A DNA stretch of 60,544 bases from an uncultured Oscillibacter sp. (GTDB taxonomy: Bacteria; Bacillota; Clostridia; Oscillospirales; Oscillospiraceae), in NCBI GenBank assembly GCA_947382875.1, contig CANDBG010000009.1:1-60544 (forward strand), written 5' to 3'. Positions 60,490 through 60,544 of the stretch are shown one piece after another. The notes below the pieces were generated by a model, which saw only the letters and a program-made list of their open reading frames with translations, did no database searches and was not told where the DNA came from. The stretch's first letter is position 1. Each line of letters starts with the position of its first letter. The translations under genes were made by a program, and so were the position numbers.

Positions 60490-60544
60490 AGGCTATTCCA
60501 ACTTCGTGGTGGATAGGGCGTTTTAGGACGTCCTTTCACACCGC

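Overview
The window (about 60.5 kb, G+C rich) looks like a chromosomal segment of an anaerobic Clostridia-class Bacillota, most plausibly an Oscillospirales gut commensal. This is inferred from gene content: a clostridial acpP-accBCDA-fab fatty-acid operon, FabK instead of FabI, SLH and dockerin surface proteins, an M60 mucin-type peptidase, an ECF-type ThiT under a TPP riboswitch, DUF6485 and ferredoxin-tailed aldo/keto reductase. No rRNA, tRNA, CRISPR array, transposase or phage module was found. Promoters matching the -35/-10 consensus with 17-nt spacing are visible in front of many transcription units.

Layout. (1) 1-7100, minus strand: a MoxR / YehM-like / vWA / SWIM operon resembling E. 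coli yehL-yehM-yehP-yehQ, followed by two unrecognised genes, the last cut by the window edge. (2) 7.1-8.1 kb: a VOC-family protein and a small His/Cys-containing membrane ORF. (3) 8.1-13.1 kb: a complete branched-chain amino-acid ABC transporter, livKHMGF. (4) 13.2-18.2 kb: CbiK cobaltochelatase with a 2x[4Fe-4S] aldo/keto reductase; an ECF sigma / anti-sigma pair; a GT2-TPR glycosyltransferase. (5) 18.2-24.5 kb: a translationally coupled surface pair, a 1645-residue secreted M60 metallopeptidase carrying a dockerin and an SLH-anchored protein with a cohesin-like N-terminal domain. The SLH gene carries a frameshift. (6) 24.6-29.3 kb: ArsR divergent from a NifX/NifB-type domain protein, then the TrkA-TrkH potassium uptake pair and a 34-residue Asn/Gln-rich ORF.

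(7) 29.3-40.2 kb, minus strand: a 13-gene fatty-acid operon acpP-accB-accC-accD-accA-fabH-fabK-NMO/fabK-like-fabD-fabG-fabF-fabZ-marR. Most junctions overlap by 1-10 nt. A strong promoter is followed by a nested palindromic operator, the probable target of the MarR protein encoded at the 3' end. (8) 40.3-45.4 kb, plus strand: RtcB RNA ligase, an unknown protein, a C11 clostripain-like peptidase, DUF1622 and a glycerol-kinase remnant with its middle deleted. (9) 45.4-50.1 kb: an orphan OppA lipoprotein, DUF4230, an iron-ADH / SDR pair and DUF6485. (10) 50.2-53.3 kb: ThiT with a TPP riboswitch, endonuclease III, and three small unrecognised co-directional genes. (11) 53.3-54.7 kb: infC-rpmI-rplT with its leader and a probable AUU start. 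(12) 54.7-60.5 kb: a 1429-residue protein joining an ECF-type sigma factor through a transmembrane helix and Pro/Glu stalk to four extracellular repeats, and a 5'-broken DUF4173-like membrane protein.

The strongest candidates for an undescribed system are the membrane-tethered sigma factor (54760-59049), the extended MoxR/vWA/SWIM operon (1-7031) and the dockerin-M60/SLH pair (18271-24463). All functional statements are from reading motifs; no database search was run.
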